Below, piece after piece: positions 19,793 through 29,002 of a stretch of DNA of 64,000 nt; position 1 is the first letter of the stretch, and every line of letters begins with the position of its first letter. The notes below the pieces were generated by a model. It worked only from the letters and a program-made list of their open reading frames with translations. It did not search any database and had not been told where the DNA came from. Origin of the DNA: Roseovarius sp. (lineage in GTDB: Bacteria; Pseudomonadota; Alphaproteobacteria; Rhodobacterales; Rhodobacteraceae); assembly GCF_030373445.1 (NCBI RefSeq), contig NZ_JAUCYU010000003.1, positions 186,001 to 250,000 on the forward strand, written 5' to 3'. The translations under genes and the position numbers were made by a program.

Positions 19793-20061
19793 GAACTGTC
19801 TATCCTTCAAAGGCTGCAAGCGGGGCGTTCGCCGCGGGGGGCGATACCGGCCCCGGTCTTGTAACCCCCGGCGCCGGAGACAAGCAACAGCGCAGCGCAT
19901 GACCCTTTCCACCGTGATCCCCCCGGGACGTGCAGCTCGTACCGGACGCGTTCGCGGGCCGGGTCGTGACCCGGGCGTGAGATGACCCCGGCGCCGGCGT
20001 GGTTCGGGCAGCCGCGCTTCGCGACAGGCAGAGTCTGACTGTCGGGGGGCACTGGCGCGAG

Positions 20062-21498
20062 TCAGGCGATCTCGGTCGAGTACCAGACGTTGCGGGTGGT
20101 CAGGTAGCTTTCCAGCCCTTCCGTGCCACCCTCGCGACCGTAGCCGCTGGATTTCACACCGCCGAAGGGGGTTTCGGGCAGTGATGCCTCGAGGGTGTTG
20201 ACCGAGAAATTGCCCACCTCGACCCCGTCGATCATCCGGTCGATATAGTCGGCGCGGTTGGTGAAGGCGTAACCCGCCAGCCCGTAAGGCACCGAGTTGG
20301 CCCGGGCGATGGCCTCGTCGAGATCGGCCACGGGGTTGAGCACGGCGATCGGGCCGAAGGGTTCCGTCTGCATGATCTTCGCGCTGTCGGGTACGTTGGC
20401 CAGAACGGTGGGTTCGAAGAAGTAGCCCTTGTTTCCCCGCCGGGCGCCGCCGGTGCGCAGGTCTGCCCCCTTGGCCACGGCATCCTCAACGAGGTCGGTG
20501 AGTACCGGCACGCGGCGGTCATTGGCGGTGGGGCCCATCTCGACACCGTCCTCGATACCGTTGCCGACCACGGTCGCGGCGGCGCGTTCGGTGAAGGTTT
20601 CGGCGAAATCGGCGTAGATGCTTTCATGCACGAAGAAGCGGGTGGGCGAGGTGCAAACCTGCCCGGCATTGCGCATCTTGCGGACCGCGCCGCTGAGGGC
20701 GGCCTTCCTCACGTCGGTGTCTTCGCAGACGATGACGGGGGCATGGCCGCCCAGTTCCATCAGCACGGGCGTGTCGGATTGCGCGGCGAGCGCCGTCAGT
20801 TGACGGCCCACCACGGTGGAGCCGGTCAGGGCGACGAGCCGCACCGAGGGCTGGGGGATGAGGTATCCGGAGATCTCGGAGGGGGTGCCGAAGACGAGGT
20901 TGAGCACGCCGGGCGGAAGGCCCGCCTCCTCGAAGGCGCGGACGATGTGGATGGCGCCAGCGGGGGTTTCCTCGGCTGCCTTGAGGATGATGGCGCAGCC
21001 CGAGGCCAGCGCGCCGGCGATCTTGCGGGCGGGCTGGCTCATGGGGAAGTTCCAGGGCGAGAAGGCGGCGACCACGCCGATCGGGTGGTGGTGCACGGCG
21101 ATCTTGGTGCCGGGGGCCGAGGGGATTACCCGGCCATAGACGCGCATCGCCTCGGCCGCGTCCCATTCGAAGAACTCGGCGCCCCGGATCACCTCGAGCC
21201 GGGCCTGGGCGAGCGGCTTGCCGTGTTCGGCGGTGATGGACCGGGCGATCTCCTCCTGCCGGGCGCGCATGATGGCCGCGGCCTTCAGGATGATGTCGGA
21301 GCGGGTGCGCGGCGGGGTCTTGCGCCAGATCTCGAAGCCCTCCTGTGCCGCCGCCAGCGCGTCTTCGAGGTCGGAGACACGGGCATGGGGAAGGCGGCCG
21401 ATCTCTTCCTCGGTGGCCGGGTTCACGACAGGGAGGTGATCCGGCGTGTCGCGCCACTTGCCGCCGATGAAGAGTTTCAGTTCGGGATAAGTGCTCAT
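20062..21498 (-). CDS. NAD(P)-dependent aldehyde dehydrogenase (succinate-semialdehyde dehydrogenase type)
   Basis: A 478-residue hydrolytic aldehyde dehydrogenase. Visible motifs are FSPWNFPMSQPARKIAGALA (about 146-165), LTGSTVVGRQL near 224, the general base E248 in MELGGHAPVI and the nucleophile C282 in NAGQVCTSPTRFFV. The overall pattern is closest to GabD and related semialdehyde dehydrogenases. The frame is open far upstream, but the ATG at 21498 starts the family N-terminus. A TATC-N9-GATA box 89-109 bp upstream links it to the LysR gene next door and to the genes at 22.6-29 kb. Substrate is unproven. A semialdehyde from an aromatic-ring-cleavage product would fit the neighbouring dioxygenase. 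Confidence 0.9.
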   Translation of the reverse strand: MSTYPELKLFIGGKWRDTPDHLPVVNPATEEEIGRLPHARVSDLEDALAAAQEGFEIWRKTPPRTRSDIILKAAAIMRARQEEIARSITAEHGKPLAQARLEVIRGAEFFEWDAAEAMRVYGRVIPSAPGTKIAVHHHPIGVVAAFSPWNFPMSQPARKIAGALASGCAIILKAAEETPAGAIHIVRAFEEAGLPPGVLNLVFGTPSEISGYLIPQPSVRLVALTGSTVVGRQLTALAAQSDTPVLMELGGHAPVIVCEDTDVRKAALSGAVRKMRNAGQVCTSPTRFFVHESIYADFAETFTERAAATVVGNGIEDGVEMGPTANDRRVPVLTDLVEDAVAKGADLRTGGARRGNKGYFFEPTVLANVPDSAKIMQTEPFGPIAVLNPVADLDEAIARANSVPYGLAGYAFTNRADYIDRMIDGVEVGNFSVNTLEASLPETPFGGVKSSGYGREGGTEGLESYLTTRNVWYSTEIA

Positions 21499-21586
21499 TC
21501 CGGCCTCGTCGCTGTGATCTTGGGTAACGGTCCGGGCGAAGTTTCCCGCGCGGCGGCCATCACTACAATCGAATTGAACAAATACC

Positions 21587-21607
21587 GGTATCGGAAAGAT
21601 GGATATC
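21587..21607. promoter_or_regulatory. LysR-type box TATC-N9-GATA upstream of the aldehyde dehydrogenase
   Basis: GGTATC, eight bases, then GGATATC. The core TATC-N9-GATA satisfies the LysR T-N11-A rule with dyad symmetry. It overlaps the last codon of the LysR gene and precedes the aldehyde dehydrogenase start. The same pattern recurs at 23409-23429 and 25399-25420. Confidence 0.65.
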
Positions 21608-22571
21608 AGGCCGCCGGGCTGAAGGCCGCGACTTCGACGGCGGAGTCGTGGAGCGCCTCGAGAAAGGCGCTTCCGGCGGGCGACAGGCTGTGCTTGCCGC
21701 GGTAGGAGACGCCCACCGGGCCCGCGCCGAAGGGCGCGGCCCAGTCGATCTTGGCCAGGAGCCCATTGCGGATGTCGAGCGCGGCCACGTGGGCGGGCAT
21801 GATGCCGATGAAGTCGTGGGTGCGCAGCAGCGAGCGGTTGGCGAGGTAGGAGACGGACTCGATGGCGGTCGGGGGTACGTATTGCCCCTGCCGGATGAAG
21901 AACTGGTCGGTCTGGCGGCGCAGGGTGGTTTCGACCGGGGGCAGGATCCAACCGTAGGGTTTGAGCTGTTCGAAGGTGACGTTGGACTGGCCGGCCAGCG
22001 CGTGCTGGGGCCCGGTCACGGCAAGGACGCGTTCGTCGAAGAACTTCTCCTGGGTGATGTTCTCGCGGTGGCGATGGCTGGGCAGGCGGCCGACGACCAT
22101 GTCGATCTCGCCCGACAGAAGCGCCGGCATGAGGACCTCGTTGGTGCCCTCGACGATCTTGATGGCCACTTTCGGGCGGTCGCGGAGAAGGCGTTCCACA
22201 GCCAGCGGCAGAAGCGAGGGCGAGGCCGCCAGCAGCGTGCCGACGACGACGCGGCCGCTATTGCCCTCGTTGAGGTCGTCGAGCTCCTGCGCGGCGTTGG
22301 AGACCTGGCCGAAGATGAGCTTGCCGTGGCGGATGAGGGTTTCGCCGAAGACCGTGGGCACGACGCCGCGATTGGTGCGGTCGAAGAGCTTGACCTCGAA
22401 ATCGTATTCGAGGTCCTGGATCATCTTGGTGGCGGCGGGCTGGGAAATGCTGAGGTCGTGGGCGGCGTTCTGGATGCTGCCGTGCTGGCCGACGGCGATC
22501 AGGAGGCGCAGTTGCCGCAGCTTGAGCCGGGTGAGCGCGCGTTCGACGATGCGGGTGTGGCGGGTGGCCAT
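21606..22571 (-). CDS. LysR-family transcriptional regulator
   Basis: A 321-residue LysR regulator with the N-terminal helix-turn-helix (about residues 16-75: KLRQLRLLIAVGQHGSIQNA, then SISQPAATKMIQDLE) and a periplasmic-binding-like effector domain. The sequence style (FEVKLFDRTNRGVVPTVFGE) is that of the PcaQ/GbpR branch that often controls aromatic or sugar-acid catabolism. It begins 9 bp after the aspartate-dehydrogenase-like gene, so both are probably on one transcript. Three matching TATC-N9-GATA boxes, one in each promoter region around it, make it the likely regulator of the 20-29 kb genes. Confidence 0.93.
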   Translation of the reverse strand: MATRHTRIVERALTRLKLRQLRLLIAVGQHGSIQNAAHDLSISQPAATKMIQDLEYDFEVKLFDRTNRGVVPTVFGETLIRHGKLIFGQVSNAAQELDDLNEGNSGRVVVGTLLAASPSLLPLAVERLLRDRPKVAIKIVEGTNEVLMPALLSGEIDMVVGRLPSHRHRENITQEKFFDERVLAVTGPQHALAGQSNVTFEQLKPYGWILPPVETTLRRQTDQFFIRQGQYVPPTAIESVSYLANRSLLRTHDFIGIMPAHVAALDIRNGLLAKIDWAAPFGAGPVGVSYRGKHSLSPAGSAFLEALHDSAVEVAAFSPAA

Positions 22572-22580
22572 GGCGGGGCC

Positions 22581-23360
22581 TCAGGTGGCGACGGGGGCGA
22601 TGTGGCGTTCGATGGCGGCGACGGCGCTCATGGCGGCGAGGGCGGAACTGCGCGGGTTGTCCGGCAGGGCGTGGCCCTCGATGCGGAAGTGGAACTGGCC
22701 GAAGGCGCCGGTGGCGTGGATCTCGTGGATGTTGGCGGTGACGGCGGGGTCGGCGATCAGCCGGACCTGCGTGGCCTCGAACCCTGCGCCGGCCAGCGCG
22801 ACGGCGGCGGCGACATTGGCGTTTTTCGGGTAGGTGGTGGCGGCGTCGCGGGCGGTGCCCTCGAAATGGGTGGCGGCGGTCTCGAGCATGTCGAGGTCGA
22901 GCCGGTCCTCGGCGGGGGAACCTTTCCAGCCCTTGGGTGGCTTGCGGCCGGTATAGGTGACCTCGGTCAGGCCGCCGACCCTGGCCGCGCGCAGGGCGTC
23001 GAGCGCGCCGATGGCGCCGCTGGCGAGGTGGAGCTGTGCCCTGCCCCGCCGCGCCGCTTCGGTGAGGGCGGTTTCGAGGGCCGGGTCGGCCAGCGCGCCG
23101 AGCGAGACGGTGACCAGGTCGATGCCGCGGGACAGGATGGCGGGGCCGTGCTGGGCCAGGGCGGCGTGGCCGGCGCAGTCGATCATCAGGGCCAGGTCAC
23201 CGGGCAGGTCGTCGGCCGACCTGACGCGGGTGACGCCGCCGGGCGCGGTGCCTGTGGGCCCGGAGCGGGTGAGGATGACATGCGGCCCGAGACCGCGGGA
23301 GGCGAGCGCGTCTGCGACGTAGCGCCCGATTGCGCCTTCTCCGATAATGCCGGTTTTCAT
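22581..23360 (-). CDS. Aspartate dehydrogenase family protein
   Basis: A 259-residue NAD(P)-dependent amino acid dehydrogenase related to NadX, which converts L-aspartate to iminoaspartate/oxaloacetate. It has the Rossmann motif GIIGEGAIGRYVADAL at the N-terminus, HLASGAIGALDAL near 111, HFEGTARDAATTYPKNANVA near 165, and H212 in ANIHEIHATGAFGQF, the region that holds the family catalytic histidine. The start at 23360 has AGGAG seven bases before it. It is divergent from the DapA-like gene across a region with the second LysR box. No NAD biosynthesis genes (nadA, nadC) are adjacent, so a catabolic role is also possible. Confidence 0.86.
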   Translation of the reverse strand: MKTGIIGEGAIGRYVADALASRGLGPHVILTRSGPTGTAPGGVTRVRSADDLPGDLALMIDCAGHAALAQHGPAILSRGIDLVTVSLGALADPALETALTEAARRGRAQLHLASGAIGALDALRAARVGGLTEVTYTGRKPPKGWKGSPAEDRLDLDMLETAATHFEGTARDAATTYPKNANVAAAVALAGAGFEATQVRLIADPAVTANIHEIHATGAFGQFHFRIEGHALPDNPRSSALAAMSAVAAIERHIAPVAT

Positions 23361-23408
23361 GAGGGACTCCTGTTGCGACCCCCGTCTATCGGAAATCATC
23401 CGGGCTTT

Positions 23409-23429
23409 GGTATCAAATTATTGGATATC
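23409..23429. promoter_or_regulatory. LysR-type box TATC-N9-GATA in the divergent aspDH/DapA-like promoter region
   Basis: GGTATC, eight bases (AAATTATT), then GGATATC, almost the same as the site at 21587-21607 outside the spacer. It lies in the 180-bp gap between the two divergent start codons, 112 bp from one and 49 bp from the other, and could control both directions. Confidence 0.7.
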
Positions 23430-23540
23430 CAGTTTCTGTCAATGTGATTGGTTTTGCCGGTGCGCTTGGCCTTAGTGCCGCCAGGGACCGGTGCCGTTAC
23501 GGCGCCGGCTGTGCCCGGTTCGGACAACGGAGGCAGGTCG

Positions 23541-24494
23541 ATGAAATACGCCAGGAACGAAGCGAAGTCTTATGCCCGCGAGACGATGCGCGGCATCTGG
23601 GCGGCGGCGCTCAACCCGTTCGACGAGAGCCTCGCGCTGGACGAGGCCGGGCTGCGCCGGAACATCCGGCACTGGATCGACGACCTGGAGATCCAGGGGC
23701 TGTTCATCGCCGGCAAGCAGGGCGAGTTCTGGTCGATGTCGATCGAGGAGCGGAAGCGGAACATGACCGTCGCCGTCGAGGAATGCGGCGGAAAGGCCGG
23801 GACGATCATGTCGATCTCGGACCAGAACGTGGATACGGTGCTGGAGCTTGGCCGCCACGCGCAGGAGTGCGGCGCCGACTACGTGGTGGTTCACGCGCCG
23901 ATGCTGAGCTTTTGCCACGAGCGGGACGAGGTTTTGTTCAATTATTACAAATACCTGTGCGACCAGCTGGATATCGGGATCGCGATGTGGAGCCACCCCG
24001 ACAGCGGCTACCTGATGGAACCCGAGACCTGTGCGCGGATTGCCGAGCTGCCCAACATCATGGCGATCAAGTACTCGGTGCCGCGCGAGATGTATGCGCG
24101 GCTGACCAAGCTGGTGGGCGACAAGATCCTCGTGTCGACCTCGGCCGAGGCGGACTGGCTCGACAATATCGAGGAGCTGGGCTGGCAGTTGTACCTGTGT
24201 TCATCGCCGCCCTACCAGTTGCAGACCAAGAACGACCGGCGGATGCACGAGTACACGCAGCTTGCCTTTGCCGGAAAGTTCGCCGAGGCGCGCCGGGTGC
24301 GCGACAGCCTCGACCCGGTGCGCCGGGCGATTGCCGAGACCAAGCCGGGCGGCAAGCCGACGGCGCATGGCAAGTACTGGCAGGAGCTTCTGGGACAGGT
24401 GGGCGGCCGGGTGCGCCATCCGATGCTGGAACTGACGGAGGCCGAGAAGGCCGCCACCAGCGCCGCCTTCGAGGATTGCGGCCTGCAGCTTTGA
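23541..24494 (+). CDS. Dihydrodipicolinate synthase family protein (non-canonical)
   Basis: A 317-residue class I aldolase of the DapA/N-acetylneuraminate lyase superfamily. The Schiff-base lysine is K177 in NIMAIKYSV. The family GTTGE motif is replaced by GKQGE (58-62), and the YN of the LYNxP segment that carries the catalytic Tyr reads MWSHP (149-153). The pyruvate/semialdehyde pocket of true DapA is therefore changed, and the enzyme is probably not a lysine-biosynthesis synthase. The ATG at 23541 follows GGAGG. It is 10 bp upstream of an EamA transporter and shares a divergent LysR box with the aspartate-dehydrogenase-like gene. A retro-aldolase, hydratase-aldolase or decarboxylase role is an inference. 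Confidence 0.85.
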   Translation: MKYARNEAKSYARETMRGIWAAALNPFDESLALDEAGLRRNIRHWIDDLEIQGLFIAGKQGEFWSMSIEERKRNMTVAVEECGGKAGTIMSISDQNVDTVLELGRHAQECGADYVVVHAPMLSFCHERDEVLFNYYKYLCDQLDIGIAMWSHPDSGYLMEPETCARIAELPNIMAIKYSVPREMYARLTKLVGDKILVSTSAEADWLDNIEELGWQLYLCSSPPYQLQTKNDRRMHEYTQLAFAGKFAEARRVRDSLDPVRRAIAETKPGGKPTAHGKYWQELLGQVGGRVRHPMLELTEAEKAATSAAFEDCGLQL

Positions 24495-24504
24495 GCCGGC
24501 GGCG

Positions 24505-25392
24505 GTGACCGGAGAGGCGCTGGCCCTTGGCGCGGCGCTGGCCTACGGGCTGGCCGGTGTGCTGATCGTGCGGGGGACGGCCACGGCGCGGGGCGATAAC
24601 GGGGCGTTCCTGTCGGTCGTGATGACGGCGGTCGTGTCCGGGCTTCTCTGGCTGGGCTGGGGGAGCGTGGGGCTGGCCGATATGGCGGCGCCCGGGGGCT
24701 TGTGGGCGGTGGCGGTCTTCGCGCTGGCCGGGGTGATGGCAAACGTCTTCGGGCGGCAATCCATGTACCGGGCGACGGGCCGGATCGGAGCTGTCAGGGC
24801 CGGGCTGCTGCGGCGGCTGACGCCGCTTTTCGCGCTGCCATGCGCTTTTGTCATCCTTGGAGAGGTTCCCGACCTGCGGACGATTGTCGGCGGGGCGATC
24901 GTGCTGGGCGGCGTGGTGATCTACATGCGGGTGCCGGAGATGGCACCCCCGGCGCCCGGGACGCGGGTTGGGATGGCGCTGGGGATCCTGTCGGCGCTGG
25001 CTTATGCGCTGGCCTACACGTTTCGCGGCGTGGGGCTGGAGGCGGCCCCGGACGCGGCGCTTGGTACATGCATCGGGGCGCTGGTCGGGGCGGGGTGGAT
25101 ACTGGTGCAGGCGATGGGGGGCAAAGGGGTGCGGCGCGGCTGGCAATTCCTGACCGCGGACCGCGGCAGCCGGCCTCTTCAGGCGGCGCTTGCGCTGACG
25201 GCGGGGCAAGTGCTGCAGTTCTATGCACTGCGATACACGACGGTCCTGTCGGTGGCGGTACTGGGCACGCTGGAAGTGCTGTTCTCGGCGCTGTTCGCCT
25301 GGCTGATTATCCGGAGCGAACCCGTTGCAATCACTCGATTAATCGTCGCCTCGGCCATGGCGATGGCGGGCACGGCGCTGGTGGTGCTGTAA
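24505..25392 (+). CDS. EamA/DMT-superfamily transporter
   Basis: A 295-residue inner-membrane protein with about ten hydrophobic segments in two EamA repeats (about residues 1-145 and 150-295). The FGRQSMYRATGRIGAVRAGL and QFYALRYTTVLSVAVLGTLE segments stand at equivalent positions before the last helices of each repeat. It starts at GTG, 10 bp after the DapA-like stop, so translation is likely coupled. Members export or import amino acids and other metabolites. Its placement suggests transport of an intermediate or toxic product of this cluster. Confidence 0.88.
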   Translation: MTGEALALGAALAYGLAGVLIVRGTATARGDNGAFLSVVMTAVVSGLLWLGWGSVGLADMAAPGGLWAVAVFALAGVMANVFGRQSMYRATGRIGAVRAGLLRRLTPLFALPCAFVILGEVPDLRTIVGGAIVLGGVVIYMRVPEMAPPAPGTRVGMALGILSALAYALAYTFRGVGLEAAPDAALGTCIGALVGAGWILVQAMGGKGVRRGWQFLTADRGSRPLQAALALTAGQVLQFYALRYTTVLSVAVLGTLEVLFSALFAWLIIRSEPVAITRLIVASAMAMAGTALVVL

Positions 25393-25398
25393 GGGTTT

Positions 25399-25420
25399 GG
25401 ATATCAAGAATACGGATACC
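25399..25420. promoter_or_regulatory. LysR-type box TATC-N9-GATA upstream of the dioxygenase-TRAP operon
   Basis: GGATATC, AAGAATAC, then GGATACC. The core TATC-N9-GATA is at 25402-25418, about 100 bp upstream of the dioxygenase start. It is the third copy of the box found at 21587 and 23409. Confidence 0.65.
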
Positions 25421-25519
25421 CACTTTCCCAGAAATAAATATTTGTTTGGATCGTTTTCTCCTACGCTTTTTCGAGACTTACCGTGCAGCGACGAACTGCG
25501 GATTCTGCGGGAGATACCG

Positions 25520-26083
25520 ATGAGCCAACATCCGACATTGAAGCCGTTCAACTTCAGGAAATGGACGGAGGAAAACGCCGACAAGCTGCGCCCGCCCGTG
25601 GGCAACCAGCTACTGCACAAGGAAGGCGACATGATCGTGATGGTCGTCGGCGGGCCCAACACCCGCGTCGATTTCCATGACGACCCGGTCGAGGAATGGT
25701 TCTTCCAGCAGAAGGGCGACATGATGCTGAAGATCGCCGATGGCGGGAAGATCTATGACGTGCCGGTGCGCGAAGGCGAGGTGTTCCTGCTACCGCCGCA
25801 TGTGCGGCACGCGCCGCAGCGACCGCAGGAAGGGTCCATCGGGATCGTGGTCGAGGCGCCGCGGCAGCCGGGCATGAAGGAGGGCTTCGAGTGGTTCTGC
25901 TTCAACTGCGAGGCGCTGGTGCATCGCGAGGAGGTTTCGCTGGACGGGGCCGAGGGCATCGTTTCCGCCCTGCCCAAGATCTACGAGAAGTTCCACAACA
26001 GCACCGAGGCCCGCACCTGCCCGCAATGCGGTGAACTTCACCCCGGCAAGGGCAAGCCGCCCGAGGGCTGGGTAAATCTTTGA
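25520..26083 (+). CDS. nbaC: 3-hydroxyanthranilate 3,4-dioxygenase
   Basis: A 187-residue cupin that opens the ring of 3-hydroxyanthranilate to 2-amino-3-carboxymuconate semialdehyde, which can cyclise to quinolinate. The iron ligands are H53, E59 and H97 with the same spacing as in the Cupriavidus enzyme. R49, R101 and E112 match its substrate-binding residues. Four cysteines (C127, C130, C167, C170) form the C-terminal rubredoxin-like metal site found in bacterial members. The ATG at 25520 is chosen because it gives the family N-terminus. A TRAP operon follows 32 bp downstream. No kynureninase, ACMS decarboxylase or nadC was seen nearby, so the use of its product is unclear. Confidence 0.92.
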   Translation: MSQHPTLKPFNFRKWTEENADKLRPPVGNQLLHKEGDMIVMVVGGPNTRVDFHDDPVEEWFFQQKGDMMLKIADGGKIYDVPVREGEVFLLPPHVRHAPQRPQEGSIGIVVEAPRQPGMKEGFEWFCFNCEALVHREEVSLDGAEGIVSALPKIYEKFHNSTEARTCPQCGELHPGKGKPPEGWVNL

Positions 26084-26112
26084 AATACATCAGAAACGTT
26101 ACAGGGAGCTGA

Positions 26113-27096
<984 letters not shown>

Positions 27097-27156
27097 CCTA
27101 ACCAACTGACCGGGGGCGCGGCCAAGACGCCCCCGGCATCCTACCGGAGGTCGGGC

Positions 27157-27693
27157 ATGATCGGGCGCATATCGGCGGCATGGGCGCGGATCGAACTGAC
27201 GCTGGCCGCGGCGCTGGCTGTCTCGGTCACCCTGCTTATCCTGCTCAACGTCTTCACCCGCAGCATGGGCGCCGCGCTTTACTGGGTGGACGAACTGGCG
27301 ATCTACGCGATGGCGTGGATGACCTTCCTCGGCGCCTCGGCGGCCCTGCATAACGGGCAGACGGTCGTGGTGACCGCGCTGACCGACCCCCTGCCCCCTG
27401 CCCTTGCGAAGATCGCGGCGAAGGTCGTCGACGTGCTTGTCGTGGTCTTCGCGCTGTTCATGGTCTGGTTTTGCTGGCGCTGGTATTCGCCGCTGGAGCT
27501 GGCGCGGTTCGGCTTCGACACCGAGGCGTTCCAGGGGGCGACGTTCAATTTCATCTATGGCGAGCCCACGACCACGCTGGGCGTGCCCAAGTACTGGGTC
27601 TGGATGGTGATGTGGGCCTTTGCGCTGGGGGCCACGCTGCATGGCTTCGCCAACCTTCTGGGACAGGGCCGCAAGCCGGAGGCCAAGACGTGA
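27157..27693 (+). CDS. TRAP transporter small permease (DctQ)
   Basis: A 178-residue inner-membrane protein with four hydrophobic segments. The DELAIYAMAWMTFLGASAAL segment and the HNGQTVVVTALTD stretch that follows are typical of the DctQ family. The ATG at 27157 follows GGAGG. Its stop overlaps the GTG of dctM (GTGA), so the two permease subunits are translationally coupled. Confidence 0.9.
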   Translation: MIGRISAAWARIELTLAAALAVSVTLLILLNVFTRSMGAALYWVDELAIYAMAWMTFLGASAALHNGQTVVVTALTDPLPPALAKIAAKVVDVLVVVFALFMVWFCWRWYSPLELARFGFDTEAFQGATFNFIYGEPTTTLGVPKYWVWMVMWAFALGATLHGFANLLGQGRKPEAKT

Positions 27694-28949
27694 CGCCGGT
27701 TGTCTTTCTCTTCAAGCTGCTGATCGGCGTGCCCGTCGCGCTGGTGCTGGCGCTGACCGCGATCTGGTACATCTGGGAAAGCGGCAACGCGGTGCTGTAT
27801 GACAGCTTCGCACAGAAGATGTTCTCGGGGCTGGAGAATTACGGGTTGCTGGCCATTCCGCTGTTCATGCTGACCGGAGAGATGATGAACGAGGGCGGCA
27901 TGACACGGCGCCTGATCAACGCGGCGCGGGTCTTTGTCGGCGGGTTCCGGGGCGGGCTGGCCTATATAAACCTGCTGGCCAACATGTTCATGGCCGCGAT
28001 CATCGGGTCGGCCACGGCGCAGATCGCGGTGATGGCGCGGGCGATGACGCCGGAGATGGAGAAGGAAGGCTACGACACGGGCTTTGCCGCCGCGACCACG
28101 GCCGCCGGCGGGCTGCTGGCGCCGGTCATTCCGCCGTCGATGATGTTCGTGATCTTCGGGGTGCTGGCGCAGGTGCCGATCGGCGACATGTTCCTGGCCG
28201 GGATCCTGCCCGGGCTGTTGCTGTCGGGGGCGTTCGCCGCGGTGATCTGTGCGATCGGAATGGTGACGGAGTTTCCGAAGGGGAGCTGGTTCACCCGGCG
28301 CGAGGCCGCCTCGGCCCTGCTCTATTCGCTGCCGGCAGCGCTTATCCCGGTGGCGATCATCGGTGGCATCCTGCTGGGGATCGCGACGCCCACGGAAAGC
28401 GCCGCCATCGCCTCGCTCATTGCGTTCGTTATCGGATGGCTGATTTATGGCGAGCTGAAGCCCGCGGCGCTGTTCACGATGTTCCGGCGGACGGCGGTGA
28501 ACGCCTCGATGATCATCTTCATGATCGCGGCGGCGAATGTCTTCGGCTGGGTGATCATCTATGAGGCGCTGCCGCAGAAGCTGGCGGCACTGATCACCTC
28601 GGTCACCAGCGACCCGTTCGTCTTCCTGCTGATCGTCAACGTGATCCTGCTGTTCGTGGGCATGCTGATCGACGGGATCGCGGCGGTGATCCTGATCTCG
28701 CCGATCCTGCTGCCGATCGCGATGAACGATTACAGCATCAGCCCCTACCAGTTCGGGGTGGTGATGTGCCTCAACCTGGTGCTGGGGCTGTTGACGCCGC
28801 CGGTGGGCGTGGGGCTATACGTCGCGTCCTCGATGAGCGGTGTGACGCCGGGGCGCATCCTGAAATCGCTCTGGCCGTTCCTGCTGGCGGTGGCGGTCAT
28901 CCTCGTGGTGCTCAGCCGGTTCCCGTGGTTCACCACGTGGCTGGAGTGA
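27690..28949 (+). CDS. TRAP transporter large permease (DctM)
   Basis: A 419-residue large membrane subunit with PLFMLTGEMMNEGGMTRRLI, IIGSATAQIAVMARAMTPEM, APVIPPSMMFVIFGV, IATPTESAA and LLTPPVGVGLYVASSM, all DctM landmarks. The start is GTG at 27690, overlapping the dctQ stop (GTGA). The frame is open further upstream, but that part is only an out-of-frame reading of dctQ. It ends the dioxygenase-TRAP operon and converges with the tandem MBL gene 53 bp on. Confidence 0.92.
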   Translation: MTPVVFLFKLLIGVPVALVLALTAIWYIWESGNAVLYDSFAQKMFSGLENYGLLAIPLFMLTGEMMNEGGMTRRLINAARVFVGGFRGGLAYINLLANMFMAAIIGSATAQIAVMARAMTPEMEKEGYDTGFAAATTAAGGLLAPVIPPSMMFVIFGVLAQVPIGDMFLAGILPGLLLSGAFAAVICAIGMVTEFPKGSWFTRREAASALLYSLPAALIPVAIIGGILLGIATPTESAAIASLIAFVIGWLIYGELKPAALFTMFRRTAVNASMIIFMIAAANVFGWVIIYEALPQKLAALITSVTSDPFVFLLIVNVILLFVGMLIDGIAAVILISPILLPIAMNDYSISPYQFGVVMCLNLVLGLLTPPVGVGLYVASSMSGVTPGRILKSLWPFLLAVAVILVVLSRFPWFTTWLE

Positions 28950-29002
28950 TGCCGGCGGGACAGTGACCCGAGGACCGGTACGCCCGAAGGCGAGCATGCG
29001 TT

